NCBI GenBank assembly: GCA_019925095.2
Contig: CM034412.1
Location: 5,329,501-5,393,500, forward strand
Direction of reading: 5' to 3'
Source of the DNA: Dendrolimus kikuchii
Lineage: Eukaryota > Arthropoda > Insecta > Lepidoptera > Lasiocampidae
DNA length: 64,000 nt
Positions 32,124-42,525 of this stretch are shown piece by piece (positions within the stretch are counted from its first letter, which is position 1; the number at the start of each line of letters is the position of its first letter). Both the position numbers and the translations under genes were made by a program. A model generated the notes under the pieces. That model searched no databases, was not told where the DNA came from, and saw nothing but the letters and a program-made list of their open reading frames with translations.

Positions 32124-32308
32124 CACACCTTCCATGATCAAATTGATCGTGTACTAGGAGAAGGTGATGTCAAGAGCTTTAAGAACAGACGAGGGTGCAT
32201 GACAAGAGCTATGAATGTCAAAGAAGCAAGTGAGGTGTGTAAGAATAAGCCTGAATGGCGCTCTGTTATTCGTGCCTACCCCGCAAGGGAACTGGCGTGA
32301 AGTTGTGT
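32124..32308 (+). mobile_element. C2: RTE-like LINE tail, 14-bp TSD
   Basis: ATGTAATTTTCCGA at 32110-32123 and 32309-32322. Encodes TFHDQIDRVLGEGDVKSFKN through to ARELA and stop. It lies 84 bp from C1 in the opposite orientation, with an unrelated TSD, so it is an independent insertion. Confidence 0.9.
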
Positions 32309-32322
32309 ATGTAATTTTCCGA

Positions 32323-32691
32323 TAATTTCCATATAGTTTCTATTTTGTCCATATTCCGTTCTTGATGCCGTCGCTAAAATATCGACGAATTAAATTGAAC
32401 CACAGACAAATAATCACAATACAGATTCACAAAGGGCTTACAACAAACGCAAATAGACAATGAGTGAATAGAAACATTAGTAGTTGGAAGGATAAGCGGA
32501 CACTGATAATAAAGGCAGGTATTCCTAACATCCGCCGCTGCTTATCATAACTCTGCTTGATCTCGGATAACGTTACGCTGCGTACTCATCTCCGAGCCGT
32601 AACTGTAACCGAACGGATACAGTAACGCTGCCAGATGTAAATTAGCCTGTAACGTTTATGATTCAATTTGGATTATTACGTTACAAATATT
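32323..32691. other. Spacer, partly repeated downstream
   Basis: CCTGTAACGTTTATGATTC (32647) is nearly repeated at 33302 (CCTGTAACAAAACATTTATGATTC), on the far side of the Z2 insertion. Confidence 0.4.
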
Positions 32692-33261
32692 ATTTTCTTA
32701 AGTTTTCGTTTATCTTATATACTTATAAAATTCTCGTGTTACAATGTTTGTTTCCATACTCCTCCGAAACGGCTAAACCGATTCTTATGAAATTTTTCAT
32801 GAATATTCAGTAAGTGAGAATCGGCTATCTATTTTTCAAACCTCTAAGTGATAAGGGGTGTCCAACTCAAAAAAAAATTTTTTTTTTTTGGATTTTTATT
32901 TTATTTTTTTAGGATACAGCATTAAAAAATACATACAATTTTCACCGCCTCTACGATCAACCCCTATTTTTATTTGTTAATTATAAACTTTAATTTTTTG
33001 GCAAGATTTTTAATCTTATTTTGTCATGACTTTAGATTCACAATTAGAACCGGTAGGTGGCGCTGAGATCGGGTTCTGGAATCCTCCTAATCATCTGGAG
33101 CGATTTTGGTGATTTTGTTTTTGTGTGTTTGAGTGGGTACCCGGATGGTTTAGATTCGCAATTAGAACCGGTACGTGGCTCTGGGATCGGGTTCTAGAAT
33201 TTTATTTTTTAAAGGCAGTACAACGTCTGCCAGGGCCGCTAGTTAGTATATATAATTATGT
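32692..33261 (-). mobile_element. Z2: dispersed repeat between long direct repeats
   Basis: Flanked by ATTACGTTACAAATATT (32675-32691) and ATTACGTTACAATATT (33262-33277), a likely 16-17-bp TSD with one indel. On the minus strand it starts ACTAGCGGCCCTGGCAGACG and contains two tandem copies of the block with ACCGGTTCTAATTG. Near its end is CCGTTTCGGAGGAGTATGG. The last part may be a second, older repeat. Confidence 0.55.
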
Positions 33262-33404
33262 ATTACGTTACAATATTGCCTCCCTGACTGACGAGCATTC
33301 GCCTGTAACAAAACATTTATGATTCGATTTTGAGCATTTTAGTTGATTTCATAATGTCAGACGAAGCGGTCGTTGTATTACAAGTTGTACCAAAATATTA
33401 CAGT

Positions 33405-33545
33405 TTGTATCATTACAGGTTGCACACTGTAATGCTTAATTCTGCTCCCTCACCGATGTAATGCTCGACTCTGTAACATTACAGGTTGCACACTGTAATG
33501 CACGGTTCTCCTGCTTTACTGATGTATTGCTCGGATATGTTACGT
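33405..33545. repeat. 66-bp tandem duplication with palindromic core
   Basis: CATTACAGGTTGCACACTGT plus AATGC occurs at 33411-33435 and 33477-33501. Each contains CATTACAG facing CTGTAATG around an 8-base loop. The units have diverged. Confidence 0.7.
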
Positions 33546-34690
33546 TACGTTACAGGCGCATGCTCGCGGTGAGGGAGCTATGTGTTCGCTGACACTGATT
33601 TTCGCTTTGTCGGCTCTTTGGGAGGGCGCCGAGTGCCGCTCGCCTCGAGCTCACGAGCCACGTGCACACTATGATTTTATTGGCTCGCGGATGAGTACGC
33701 GGCTTTAGTGCTAGCGACTGTGTCACGCAAATGTAGCGGTGGGTTTAATGCTTATTTGCAAGTGATGTACAATAAATGTGCCACGGATAAAGTCGTCACA
33801 ATATTTCTATCAGAAGTCAGCAGCGCGCAGTCATACTTGTGTTTGTGACACTGAAATAGTTGTTCTATTAAACCCCCATTATCTATTTGGACACCACATT
33901 AGTGATGGGCTTAATGCGTTTAGCATGACCCAACTAGGGTAGAGGAGTGAGATGGAATGCTCCTCCGTCTCAAAGGAAGATCTTCCAGCGAGGCTTTTAT
34001 TGTTCCTCGCAGGCCTAGGCCCATTGTTGGAAATTTGTATATATTCTTTGTACGTTTCGGGAATCGTTTGCGACCTCAATTATTGTACATCGCCATCTAT
34101 TGGCTTGTTAGTGTTCCACTACATGCGTTATTTGCGATGCGACATTGTTATTAATTGTTAACGACGTTAAACATTAACGGATAACGTATATAGACTATTG
34201 TAGCTAATCATTAACGGCGCTGTTTTGAACGCCATAATCAAGACGCGTTTTGGACACAGCTGGTAAAACTAACAGTTTTGCGCTTTTCAACAAAATATTC
34301 AAAAAATTCAAATTTCAGCTTATGTATAAAAGGAAATCTTAGCATAGATATACATAGTTATAACAAATAATCCGTAACATATTTTTTTTTATCTTTATAC
34401 ACATTAAAACAATTGTAGCAAATGTGCGCTCATCTTTACGAGGCTATTACACGACCAGTTGGCCAAATGGCGCGAAATCCGACCCACCCACCTCCACTCA
34501 GCCAAAAACAAGAGCCCTCTTACATAGATTAAATAAATACAAAACAAAGCTTTTCCAAAAACACAGAAATATTAAAAAGATTATTATCGATTCAACATCC
34601 ATTACCTTTACAAAACTAAAATCCTTTTTATGCAGGCAACAATAATATAATATTTAATTTAGCGTACCTAAAATTATATATAATAAATCT
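33546..34690. other. Unmatched spacer, GC-rich first half
   Basis: 33570-33720 is GC-rich (GGGAGGGCGCCGAGTGCCGC) and includes a CCAAT-like ATTGGCTCGCGG on one strand, which could be part of a promoter or LTR, but nothing links it to a gene. Overlapping frames at 33879-34161 show no domain. CATCGCCATCTATTGGC at 34089 is a motif common in dispersed repeats. Confidence 0.35.
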
Positions 34691-34700
34691 GTTGTTAACT

Positions 34701-34754
34701 GTCGTTCGTGCCTACCCCGCAAGGGAACTGGCGTGAAGTTATATATGTATGTAT
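34701..34754 (+). mobile_element. C3: 54-bp LINE micro-insertion with TSD
   Basis: Only the last codons (VRAYPARELA, stop) and the TATG tail of family C are present, between GTTGTTAACT (34691-34700) and GTTGCTAACT (34755-34764), a 10-bp TSD with one difference. One of the shortest definable target-primed insertions. Confidence 0.85.
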
Positions 34755-34883
34755 GTTGCTAACTATATCAGAAAATATAAATTTAACTATAATTGTATCT
34801 AATTACCTATTCTGTAATATAGCTTTCGTAAGCAAACGTTTTAATGTTTTGCTGTATCGTTAGTTCGCAATCAATATATTATA

Positions 34884-35165
34884 TACTAGCTGATGCCCGC
34901 GACTTCGTCCGCGTGGTGCGGTTTTTTAACTATCCCACGGGCACTCTTTAATTTTTCAGGATCAAAAGTATCTTATATGTTTACCAGGGTTATAAGCTAC
35001 CACCATACAAAATTTCATTTAAATTGGTCCAGATATTTTTGATTTTGAAAAAAATCTAAATTAGTTCTATTTCACTTCTTACAGCCCCCTGACTCGGTTT
35101 TTAGCATCTTGTTTCATTGTACAGAAATTCGACCTCTACAATTTTATTATACGTATAGATTTTCA
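34884..35165 (+). repeat. Dispersed repeat starting ACTAGCTGATGCCCGCGAC
   Basis: Head ACTAGCTGATGCCCGCGAC, middle CCATACAAAATTTCATTTAA followed by TTGGTCCAGA. The tail continues to ATTATACGTATAGATTTTCA. Same general build as Z and 62890-63000. Class unknown. Confidence 0.55.
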
Positions 35166-35654
35166 ATTTAATCAATATATTATATATTTTCAATTTTATC
35201 TTCATTTAGACAAACTTGTTTTCTTGTTTTTATTTCATCCATCTTACTGAGAGATTGTTGTAACACTTTTTGTTTTTCCAAAGGCAATAACAAGCGATAG
35301 TATTTCAGAGAATTCAATAGATCGACAGTTATTTATAATTTCCATAAAACAGAATCAAATAAATACAGTCAATCTATACATAAAAATATAAAACAAAAGA
35401 ACTTACTTAACTACTTTTATTTTATTTCAAATCAGAGATTTTTAAACGTTCTTGTACGGAGGATAAGAAGAAATTGGTAGCCTAAGAACGTCATGATAAA
35501 AAAAAAATAGATTAAAAAAATAGGGAGGTGTCTTTGAGACGGCTGGATAGAACGAAGTTGTCGAAAACCATCGAAAATCATCAAAAAATTTTAAAAATGC
35601 AAAAATTCATCCTCGGTGTCGATAATACATATTATTATGCTGACTTTTATCCAA
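35166..35654. other. AT-rich spacer
   Basis: No recognised feature. Confidence 0.35.
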
Positions 35655-35735
35655 ATCAGTCCTATGGTTTTTTCCGTGAAAGCGTAACAGATAGAGTCAA
35701 TTACTTTCGCATTTATAATATTGATAGGGATTAGT
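35655..35735 (+). repeat. Z-type tail
   Basis: ATCCAAATCAGTCCTATGG is followed by CCGTGAAAGCGTAACAGATAG and CTTTCGCATTTATAATATT, then GATAGGGATTAG. It matches the end of the Z-type repeat at 62165-62270. Confidence 0.55.
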
Positions 35736-36604
35736 ATACAACCAATATCAAATTACAAAAGCATCGCGCGGAATCGACAGATAACATAAAGAGGCATACA
35801 CTATACAGTGGTCAGCATTTTTCAACAACACTTTTTTTCCAACTAGCTCCTATTCGCCGAACAACGTGCGATAAGGAACTTCGTTTCAAAAATATTCTTG
35901 TTTTCTACAGAGATGTCTTCTCTGTTAAAATAATCTATGTACAGCATTAGCCCGTCGGCCCGCGGGACGCGTAACCCAGCGGCTAATGGCTCCGACACAT
36001 ATTTTCAATTCATTCCTCTCATCCGCACGCTTTATTGCCTCACGTCTATTCTATTATAATTACTCTATATTACTTTTTTATTAATACACTGGGTGGTTTC
36101 ACGTTATTGCCAGATTAGGATTTATGGCAGGTAATATTTTTAATTATTCTATGGCACCGTCTGTACCCTTTAAGAATTTTAAAAGTGATCGAAATCTGAA
36201 ATAATATTCTGGCAACTTCGTGGAAGACCAGGAAGAATGAAGAATTTCATATAGAAGAGAAATATCCATTATTACGGAACCATAAGAAAATTTAATCAAA
36301 AATACTTTTTGAAATCTAGGTAAGTACTTATTGAACGAATCTTGTTCAAACCGATTTTCGTTGGAAGTATTTTTTGCAACTCTGTAATTTTTTTTCCACT
36401 TCATATTTCAAAAATTATTTTTCATAATTTTTTTATAGCAAATACTAAAAAATAAAAGCCACTATGTTTACTAATAATAGTTACTTTTACATGTATTGCG
36501 GCCAACCTCTAATCATTACTTTGTCACAAAATCACTGATATATAACAGCATATATCATACACCTTCCTGTAAGATTTTGAGATAAACCAGCTTTTGATGA
36601 TCCA
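35736..36604. other. No feature recognised
   Basis: AT-rich. A short GC-rich patch (GCCCGCGGGACGCGTAACCC) at about 35958. Confidence 0.35.
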
Positions 36605-36780
36605 TGATGATTTATACATACGTATAGGTATATTGTAAGAGATGGATGATTGTGTGAAGAATAATATGATGATTTGTGATGTGAGAGAAGATATATGTCA
36701 GAATAGAAGAGTGTGGAAGGAAAAGACATATTGTGCCGATCCCAAATAATTGGTATATGGTGAAAGAAAAGAGAGAGAGA
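36605..36780 (+). mobile_element. E: RTE-like LINE 3' end
   Basis: An open frame reads MDDCVKNNMMICDVREDI, then CQNRRVWKEKTYCADPK, then stop. It is the C-terminus of a third RTE-like family. It ends in GAGAGAGATATATA and abuts the D fragment at 36786 tail to tail. Confidence 0.6.
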
Positions 36781-36785
36781 TATAT

Positions 36786-36962
36786 ATTTTCATGCCTGTT
36801 TCCCATTGGGTAGGCAGAAACGATAGTTTTCCACTTGCTAGGATCCTGACAAACACTTTTTACTTAATCTACTTTCATTGATCTCTTCATACTTACATAC
36901 ACGTTTATTTAAAGTGCTTTTTAAATGGCCTTTTTCAAAATATCTTCAATTTTATCAAGGAG
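36786..36962 (-). mobile_element. D: RTE-like LINE 3' end
   Basis: Reverse complement matches 27190-27372 and 57240-57400, including the CAGGATCCTAGCA and CTGCCTACCCAATGGG blocks. Confidence 0.6.
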
Positions 36963-39626
36963 ATGCCTTACAATAAACCTACGTTTTGCCAAAAAAACAA
37001 TGGGACTCTAAAAACAAATTTAAAAAAAATGTGCGGTCGATGAATCCTCATCAGGGACAACGTTCCATACGTTAAAGGTCATCCTGTAGGGGGCATAACA
37101 CTTTATGAATGTTCACAATTTCAACACCAGGCATAATAATAGACTGATGTCATCTTTCATATTATAAAGGACGCGTTCCGATACTAGCTCACAACGCCCA
37201 AAATGCTCCGTCAGCCGTTCCACTTGGTTACTGCGGTCGTAATGGTTGTGGCGAAAACGTCACTAATGACGTCATGATTTTTGATCACGCAACGCTCACA
37301 ATGACTCATGAACCCGTCAAGAGGTGGATCGAATAACCTTTCCACTAGAGTTTATGATTGTAACGCCCGCAAGCAAGTGGAACGGGAAAAATCGCGGTGG
37401 TGAACGTAGTCATTGTGAGTCACTAGTGGAACGTAGCCAAAAGCTACTGTCCTCTTTCTCGGGGGTTGGTATACACTTCTTGAAAAAGATTCCAAATGAA
37501 GAATATCTGCTCTTCACTAAATTTAAAGCTAATTGGAAATGTACCTTACTTAAATTAAAAAGATATACTATTAAAGAATATTTAAATGACAAAACTGCAT
37601 TTACATAGTAGCTCGCTCCAGCCCTTTATTCTATCTTCTTTATAACGTTTATATTTTGCATAAAATGTACGGAATCAATGAAGATATGTCGCAGTATCAC
37701 TTTTTAGTATGTCTTACCATTATTACGACGGTAACAATATTTTATGTTAGTTACAATTCCATTAATTCTTTAAAATGTAATTGTATAACAACTTCTATAT
37801 GTATTAAAAACAAAGAGCCCGAGATAAATAAATAATTATTATGAAAAAAAAATATTTTGCTTAGCTAGACGTGTTGCTGGGGACTGTCTAGCCGCTTTTT
37901 CTCCTTTAAACAGCGATAACACGTTACGAAGCGGTGTAAGTACATAGAATAGGAAGTAGACTTAAATCTATATTAATGTACTCTGTGATTTAAATTTTGA
38001 CTTATATATGACCTTCAAAAAGTTCTCCAGTGGAACTCATTTTGAATAAAAACATTTCAATTAGAATTTGACGATTTCTGCAAGCCGCGTAAAAGATCTT
38101 CGTTCCAAAAACTAAAACAATCATAAATGAAACTGCTAATTCATTGTGAATACAACAATAGTTAAGTAATTACTGCATAGATAAACCAATTTCAAAGTAA
38201 TCTAAGATAATCTATGACAGACCACTGCCTTTCGAATTTGGAACAACCAAGAACCATCTGTCGTCACAAAGGGCACTTAGCTTTTTCAACATCAATTTGA
38301 TTCCACAAATATGTTATCAACTTTATCTACTACAGTATAAAGCTCAATTTAAAATGGCAGTCTCATATAACATTCCCCCATTTTTGTACGGATTAACTAT
38401 AATGAATCGTAAATTCGAACTTTGACACCTTTTCCATTTGGTTACCGAGTGATTTCTATGATTGTATCGTCGAATACTCGATTTTTATTTTAAAGGACTT
38501 TGAACTTTATCGTCCTTATTATTGAGTAGAATTTAGTATATGTTATATCGTATTATATGTGTAAATTAAAATGTCTTTTGAAGTCTACTCGCGAGGGGTG
38601 GCTGAATGGTTTTTAGCTTATTTTAATATATTTGTTGTGACGTAACGCGTTGGATTCTATTTGTAATAGATAGAGTGTTACTTTTGGGGTGTGGTTATCA
38701 TTGGCCATTTAATTTTGTTGAGATTAATGCATTTAGAATAACACAAACTATACAAGCTACGTTATGTCAGCTACTAGAGGATATAAGACCGCCCTTTATA
38801 AGCAATTAGAATAGTAGGTAGATACTTACTAGTTTGCATATTATTATTTTGCAATATGATGTACAATAGAGAATTATCTAGAGGAAGCAGGGGGATGCCG
38901 TTCACTTAAGGAAAACATTTTATGTTTATTCTGAATAACTTTATATTAAAAGTTGGACAAAATAATACAAGTGTTCATTTATTCAGTAATCAGTATTTTG
39001 ACACAAAATCTATAAAACTTTCCTTAATAATCGGTAATTAAGCAAAAAATAAAGAAAGCCGCTCTTGGACGCCATTACGCGACTATAGGTAATATCTTTC
39101 ATATAAATGTATATTGACACCTAAAACTATGTGTATGATAAAAGGTAATGATATATATACTAATCTGTTAATGAATTATTGCTAAATACATTAAATATTT
39201 ATCTAAATTAATAGCAGTAACAATAAAAAAATAATCAAATATTGAATTTAGCAGTAAAAACTTCAGCCAACAATTTTGTTAGCGGACCGAAAACAAACAG
39301 ACGTACTTCTCTTTCTCTTGCTGCTAGCGGATTTGCAAAACTACTTACTGTTCGCTCCACGTCATACCCCCCACGCTTTAACCTGTGTCCCGTAATCCAA
39401 CACACTGAGTTTGCCAAGTTATACTTGTGAGCGGCATTACCCAGTGAGCGCCATTGCCCCTTTTTCCTCTATTTATCAATGATCCAGGGACGTTCTAAAG
39501 TATCGGTATCCTTTCTAAGAGATAATATTATATCGTACTAATATGCATCTACCAACTATTTGTAAGCCTGGAAGAATAATACTAAGAACTTAATATAGGA
39601 ATTGTCAAGCAAATTCTAATGGTCAC
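36963..39626. other. Longest stretch without a recognised repeat
   Basis: Mostly AT-rich. Within it 37150-37460 is GC-richer and holds interleaved inverted repeats (CCGTTCCACTTG at 37215-37226 with CAAGTGGAACGG at 37374-37385; CTCACAATGACT at 37295-37306 with AGTCATTGTGAG at 37408-37419). 39260-39430 is another GC-richer patch. No gene is supported. Confidence 0.4.
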
Positions 39627-39640
39627 ATTCCTAAAAGTTA

Positions 39641-39693
39641 GAGTAAGTTTGAACGCTTCTTTAAGGTTCTTAAAGAAGCGTTCGAACTTACTC
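39641..39693. mobile_element. Hairpin MITE (H family), copy 1
   Basis: Arms 39641-39664 and 39670-39693 are reverse complements with one mismatch around a 5-base loop. Weaker pairing extends to ATTCCTA (39627) and TAGGAAT (39702-39709). The core GCTTCTTTAAGG/CTTAAAGAAGC is shared with 44975-45025. Confidence 0.85.
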
Positions 39694-39929
39694 TGACTCT
39701 CTAGGAATAAGACCAGAAATGACTACACGAAGCGGAAGGTCTATATCGATTGTTGACGCATTTATACCATATTTTTATACTAAATTAGTCCAAAATTTAA
39801 TATTAAAAGGTTTCTCTTTCATTATTCTTATATATTCTCTTCTTCTCTTATATATTCATTATTTGTTGAATTAGTTTTAAAACATTTATTAATAATAAAA
39901 TGTCTAAAGTAGAGAGAGAAGAACACGAG

Positions 39930-40200
39930 AAGAATTATAAGTGATCTCTCGTTTCTTTGTTCTTCCAATTATCTGGGGTCGGTACAATATGTCTTTTTCT
40001 TCCATAGTTCTCTATTCTGACATATGTACGTCCTCTGTCACACCACAAATCATCGTATCATCCCTTCACACAATCCATCCATCTCTTTTCTGGTCTACCT
40101 TTATATTTGTACCCGTCAATCTTTACTTTCATCCCTGCTCATTACATGCTCATACCACCTTAGTACGAGTATTCTTCCTTTCTATTTTTCAGTAACGGGT
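39930..40200 (-). mobile_element. E: RTE-like LINE 3' end
   Basis: The minus strand encodes a diverged version of the E C-terminus (the RPEKRWMDCVK-type block followed by KDILYRPQIIGK). Contains CAATATGTCTTTTTCTTCC, as at 18470. Confidence 0.5.
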
Positions 40201-40479
40201 GCAACATACAAAGATCCCCTTGTATACTTATATATAAGTCAGAAGAGTTATATGCTAGTTATTTAGGATTTATTAACATTTTTTACTAGACGATTGTAGT
40301 TCCTAGTGTTCTTAGTCCATTGCGTTGCAAACGTTCAAAGGATCGGTAGCCATGTTGAATCAAATAAGCTTTTTGTGAACTACCCTCTGACAATAAAAGG
40401 CAGCTGATTTGAGCTGAAAATAGGTTGGCAGCAAGCACCGAGTACAGTAGTCGAGTGTGATCAAAATGAGCATAGCGCG
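40201..40479. other. Unmatched region with promoter-like stretch
   Basis: CAATAAAAGGCAGCTGATTT at 40392 could be a TATA-like motif. The GC-richer 40400-40470 leads into the small frame at 40480. Confidence 0.3.
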
Positions 40480-40674
40480 ATGGAAAATGAGAGTCTGTCG
40501 GTCGGTGACACGCTTGCGGCTGAGCATAGACTAGACATAATGCAGAAGTTAAAAATGAAAATTCAATATCGTCGTGGTAGCATAAAGGCTAGCACAAGCG
40601 TCCCAAAATTAAAGGGTGCGGGAAAGAAGAAAAAAGGAACAAAGAAGCTTCAGAAGTTACTTGTATACTCATAA
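40480..40674 (+). CDS. Small unrecognised ORF (64 codons), doubtful
   Basis: It has an ATG start, a lysine-rich C-terminal half (GAGKKKKGTKKLQK), no signal peptide and no membrane segment. I do not recognise it. A TATA-like motif about 90 bases upstream and a GC content above its surroundings make it slightly more credible than other short frames. It could equally be the leader of a degraded LTR element or chance. Confidence 0.15.
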   Translation: MENESLSVGDTLAAEHRLDIMQKLKMKIQYRRGSIKASTSVPKLKGAGKKKKGTKKLQKLLVYS

Positions 40675-40879
40675 AATTATATAGGTAACTTTGGTACATT
40701 ATACAAGATTATATTGGTGTAAATTGTAGAAACTAGACACTACGTAGAAGTTATTTTTCTAATTTATTTAGGGGATTTTAGTGATGATATCACTATGTCA
40801 GCCCCATCTTACCCTAATCATATAATTACACAAAATTTATATAAACGTTTTCACCATTTATATATTAAAAGAGCCGCAG

Positions 40880-41125
40880 CAGACTTTCGCCGCTACAAAA
40901 TTCTCTAGAAAACACCCACGCCCTTCAAATTAATTCCCAGAGCATCCACCAGCCCCTTCCTGCCGTCTCTGTTCAGAACACATTCCATTAATAAATGCTG
41001 TACGTCTTCGACTATATTGCATTGCAGACAATTTGGAGTATTGCTTCTTTCCACAAGATGATAGAATTTATTTAGTCGCATGTAATCGGAGCGCAATTTA
41101 TGAGCTAGGACGCAAAGCCGTCTAT
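40880..41125 (-). pseudogene. LINE ORF C-terminus with zinc-finger-like block
   Basis: The minus strand encodes HKLRSDYMRLNKFYHLVERS, then PNCLQCNIVEDVQHLLMEC: a C-x2-C then H-x4-C arrangement. This layout is typical of the end of I- or Jockey-type LINE ORF2 proteins. Only about 80 codons survive; no RT motifs remain. It is flanked on the head side by a tRNA-like SINE (41135-41345). Confidence 0.55.
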
Positions 41126-41134
41126 GATAGCTAG

Positions 41135-41345
41135 TATTAGCAATTCAGGGAATACGAGGAGGCTCACTTTGCAATGTTCTATACCATATGCCCTTTTCTC
41201 TCCACGCAAAATCAAGTTATTGTAACAATATGCAGAATAGTTTCTAAGCGGAGCCGTTTTTTGTCTTCTCAGTGAGGATTCGAACCCACAACGCTTAAAC
41301 AAGACGCAGATACGTTAGTTAGCTACCAAGCTACCGCGGAGATCA
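41135..41345 (-). mobile_element. tRNA-derived SINE candidate
   Basis: The minus-strand head reads CTCCGCGGTAGCTTGGTAGC (A-box-like), and 35-40 bases later GTGGGTTCGAATCCTCACTG (B box, about 41273-41290). The roughly 140-bp body continues to the LINE remnant. There is only one copy in the window, so the family status is unproven. Confidence 0.5.
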
Positions 41346-41449
41346 TTTTAGTATACAGATGTAATCAATATCCTTATTACTGATTTTTTTTATTGCCTGA
41401 AGCAGGCAAACAGGCAGACGGCCCAACTGATAGAAAGTGGTTACCGTCG

Positions 41450-41769
41450 TTTTTTTTTTATTTTTATTGCAGGAGTTCAGCAGACAGGCACACGGCCCAC
41501 TGGATGGAAAGCAGTTACCATCGCCTATAGACATTTGCAACACCAAAGGTGCTACAAATGCGCTGCTGCTCTCTTAAGTGAGTCTGGAACCTGGTCACTA
41601 ATACCGGAAGACAACTCAAAGTTGTTATGGCGGCATGCTCTAGACCAGGGGTGGTAGCCATCCAGTCGGGCAAATGCCCTACCACCTGGCTGTGGGTTGT
41701 TTAGTCGCCTCTTACGACAGCCCGCCCGGCCGCAGGAAATTGTATTCTTTCTCCGTTCCTGCACGGATA
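41450..41769 (-). mobile_element. A8: SINE-like element nested in J2
   Basis: Full-length A copy in minus orientation with poly-T (41450-41466, interrupted) and head CCGTGCAGGAACGGAG at 41753-41766. The host J2 sequence stops at ACCGTCG and resumes at ACGTCTACGAAC, so CGTC is a possible short TSD. Confidence 0.85.
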
Positions 41770-41888
41770 AGAAACGTCTACGAACCTTTGTAACACCAGG
41801 GTTTTCCGACCTCTAAGAAAGTTTATAACGCCTTTTTTAAAAACCCCATGTCATAGCGCAAAGGGAATACCGCGGAAGTTGCCTCCAG

Positions 41889-41950
41889 ATCATTGTTGTA
41901 CGCAGAATACATGTTCTCTCTAGAACATGTATTCTGCGTACAACAATGAT
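41889..41950. repeat. Perfect 29-bp palindrome inside J2
   Basis: Arms 41889-41917 and 41922-41950 are exact reverse complements around CTCT. In other J2 copies the corresponding position has a single copy of ACAAAAATGATCTGGA or ACAACAATGATCTGGA without the inverted partner, so the second arm was created by a local event. Confidence 0.95.
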
Positions 41951-42070
41951 ATAAACGTTGCTTAGTTGAGCGTGAGAGCTCAAGGAAATGGGGATGAGCA
42001 TCCCGTAGTTGGCGAGCGGTGCGGTTGTAAATGTGAACCGTTGGCACAAGATCGAACAATTTCTCGGGGA

Positions 42071-42525
42071 TATATATGAATTATGAGAAAATAACGAAGG
42101 ACTTTGTTGTTCACTAGCAATTAGGCTTTAAATAGGTATAATGAATAAAATACTATTGTCCCGCGATTGCAACACGTACTATCGGACAAAAATTCCTAAA
42201 AAAAATTTTTTCCTAAAAATTCTCTGGAAGCATGTTGCTCTGTGCAATATGATTTGTACCTGGCAGAGAAGCGAGGTGTCGCGGCTGAGGCTGATTTCCC
42301 CGCGGCACGCGACAACCGCCGCACCAATCAGATGCCAGCACCACACTACCACTTCTAGCCACAGCACCACGTACCACATTAGGTTTCGGTTCACTAATGG
42401 CTGGTTTCTATATGTTCTAATGATACTTTAGTTTTCGTCAAAATCGACCTCGAGACTCCTTAAGTATTTTTCGCTATTTAGCATAGGATTTGACCCTGAA
42501 GGCCTACTTGAAAATATCACCTATA
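42071..42525. other. Unmatched spacer
   Basis: 42265-42390 is GC-rich (TTTCCCCGCGGCACGCGACA) with frames on both strands and no domain. Confidence 0.35.

Larger units (their letters stand above)
41385..42070 (-). mobile_element. J2: J-related LINE 3' end, interrupted by A8
   Basis: Minus-strand J2 fragment: C-terminal coding (KLFDLVPTVHIYNRTAR and VFPLRYDMGFLKKAL in the 41823-42059 part), then tail at 41385-41449 (CTGCTTCAGGCAATAAA). A8 splits the tail at GTTACCGTCG. A perfect palindrome at 41889-41950 replaces part of the coding sequence. Same subfamily as 53290-53718 and 62285-62662. Confidence 0.75.

Noticed and set aside
31537..32322. Single DNA transposon with long inverted ends (C1/C2)
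   Set aside because: The two halves have unrelated TSDs and different truncation points, and both are LINE tails.
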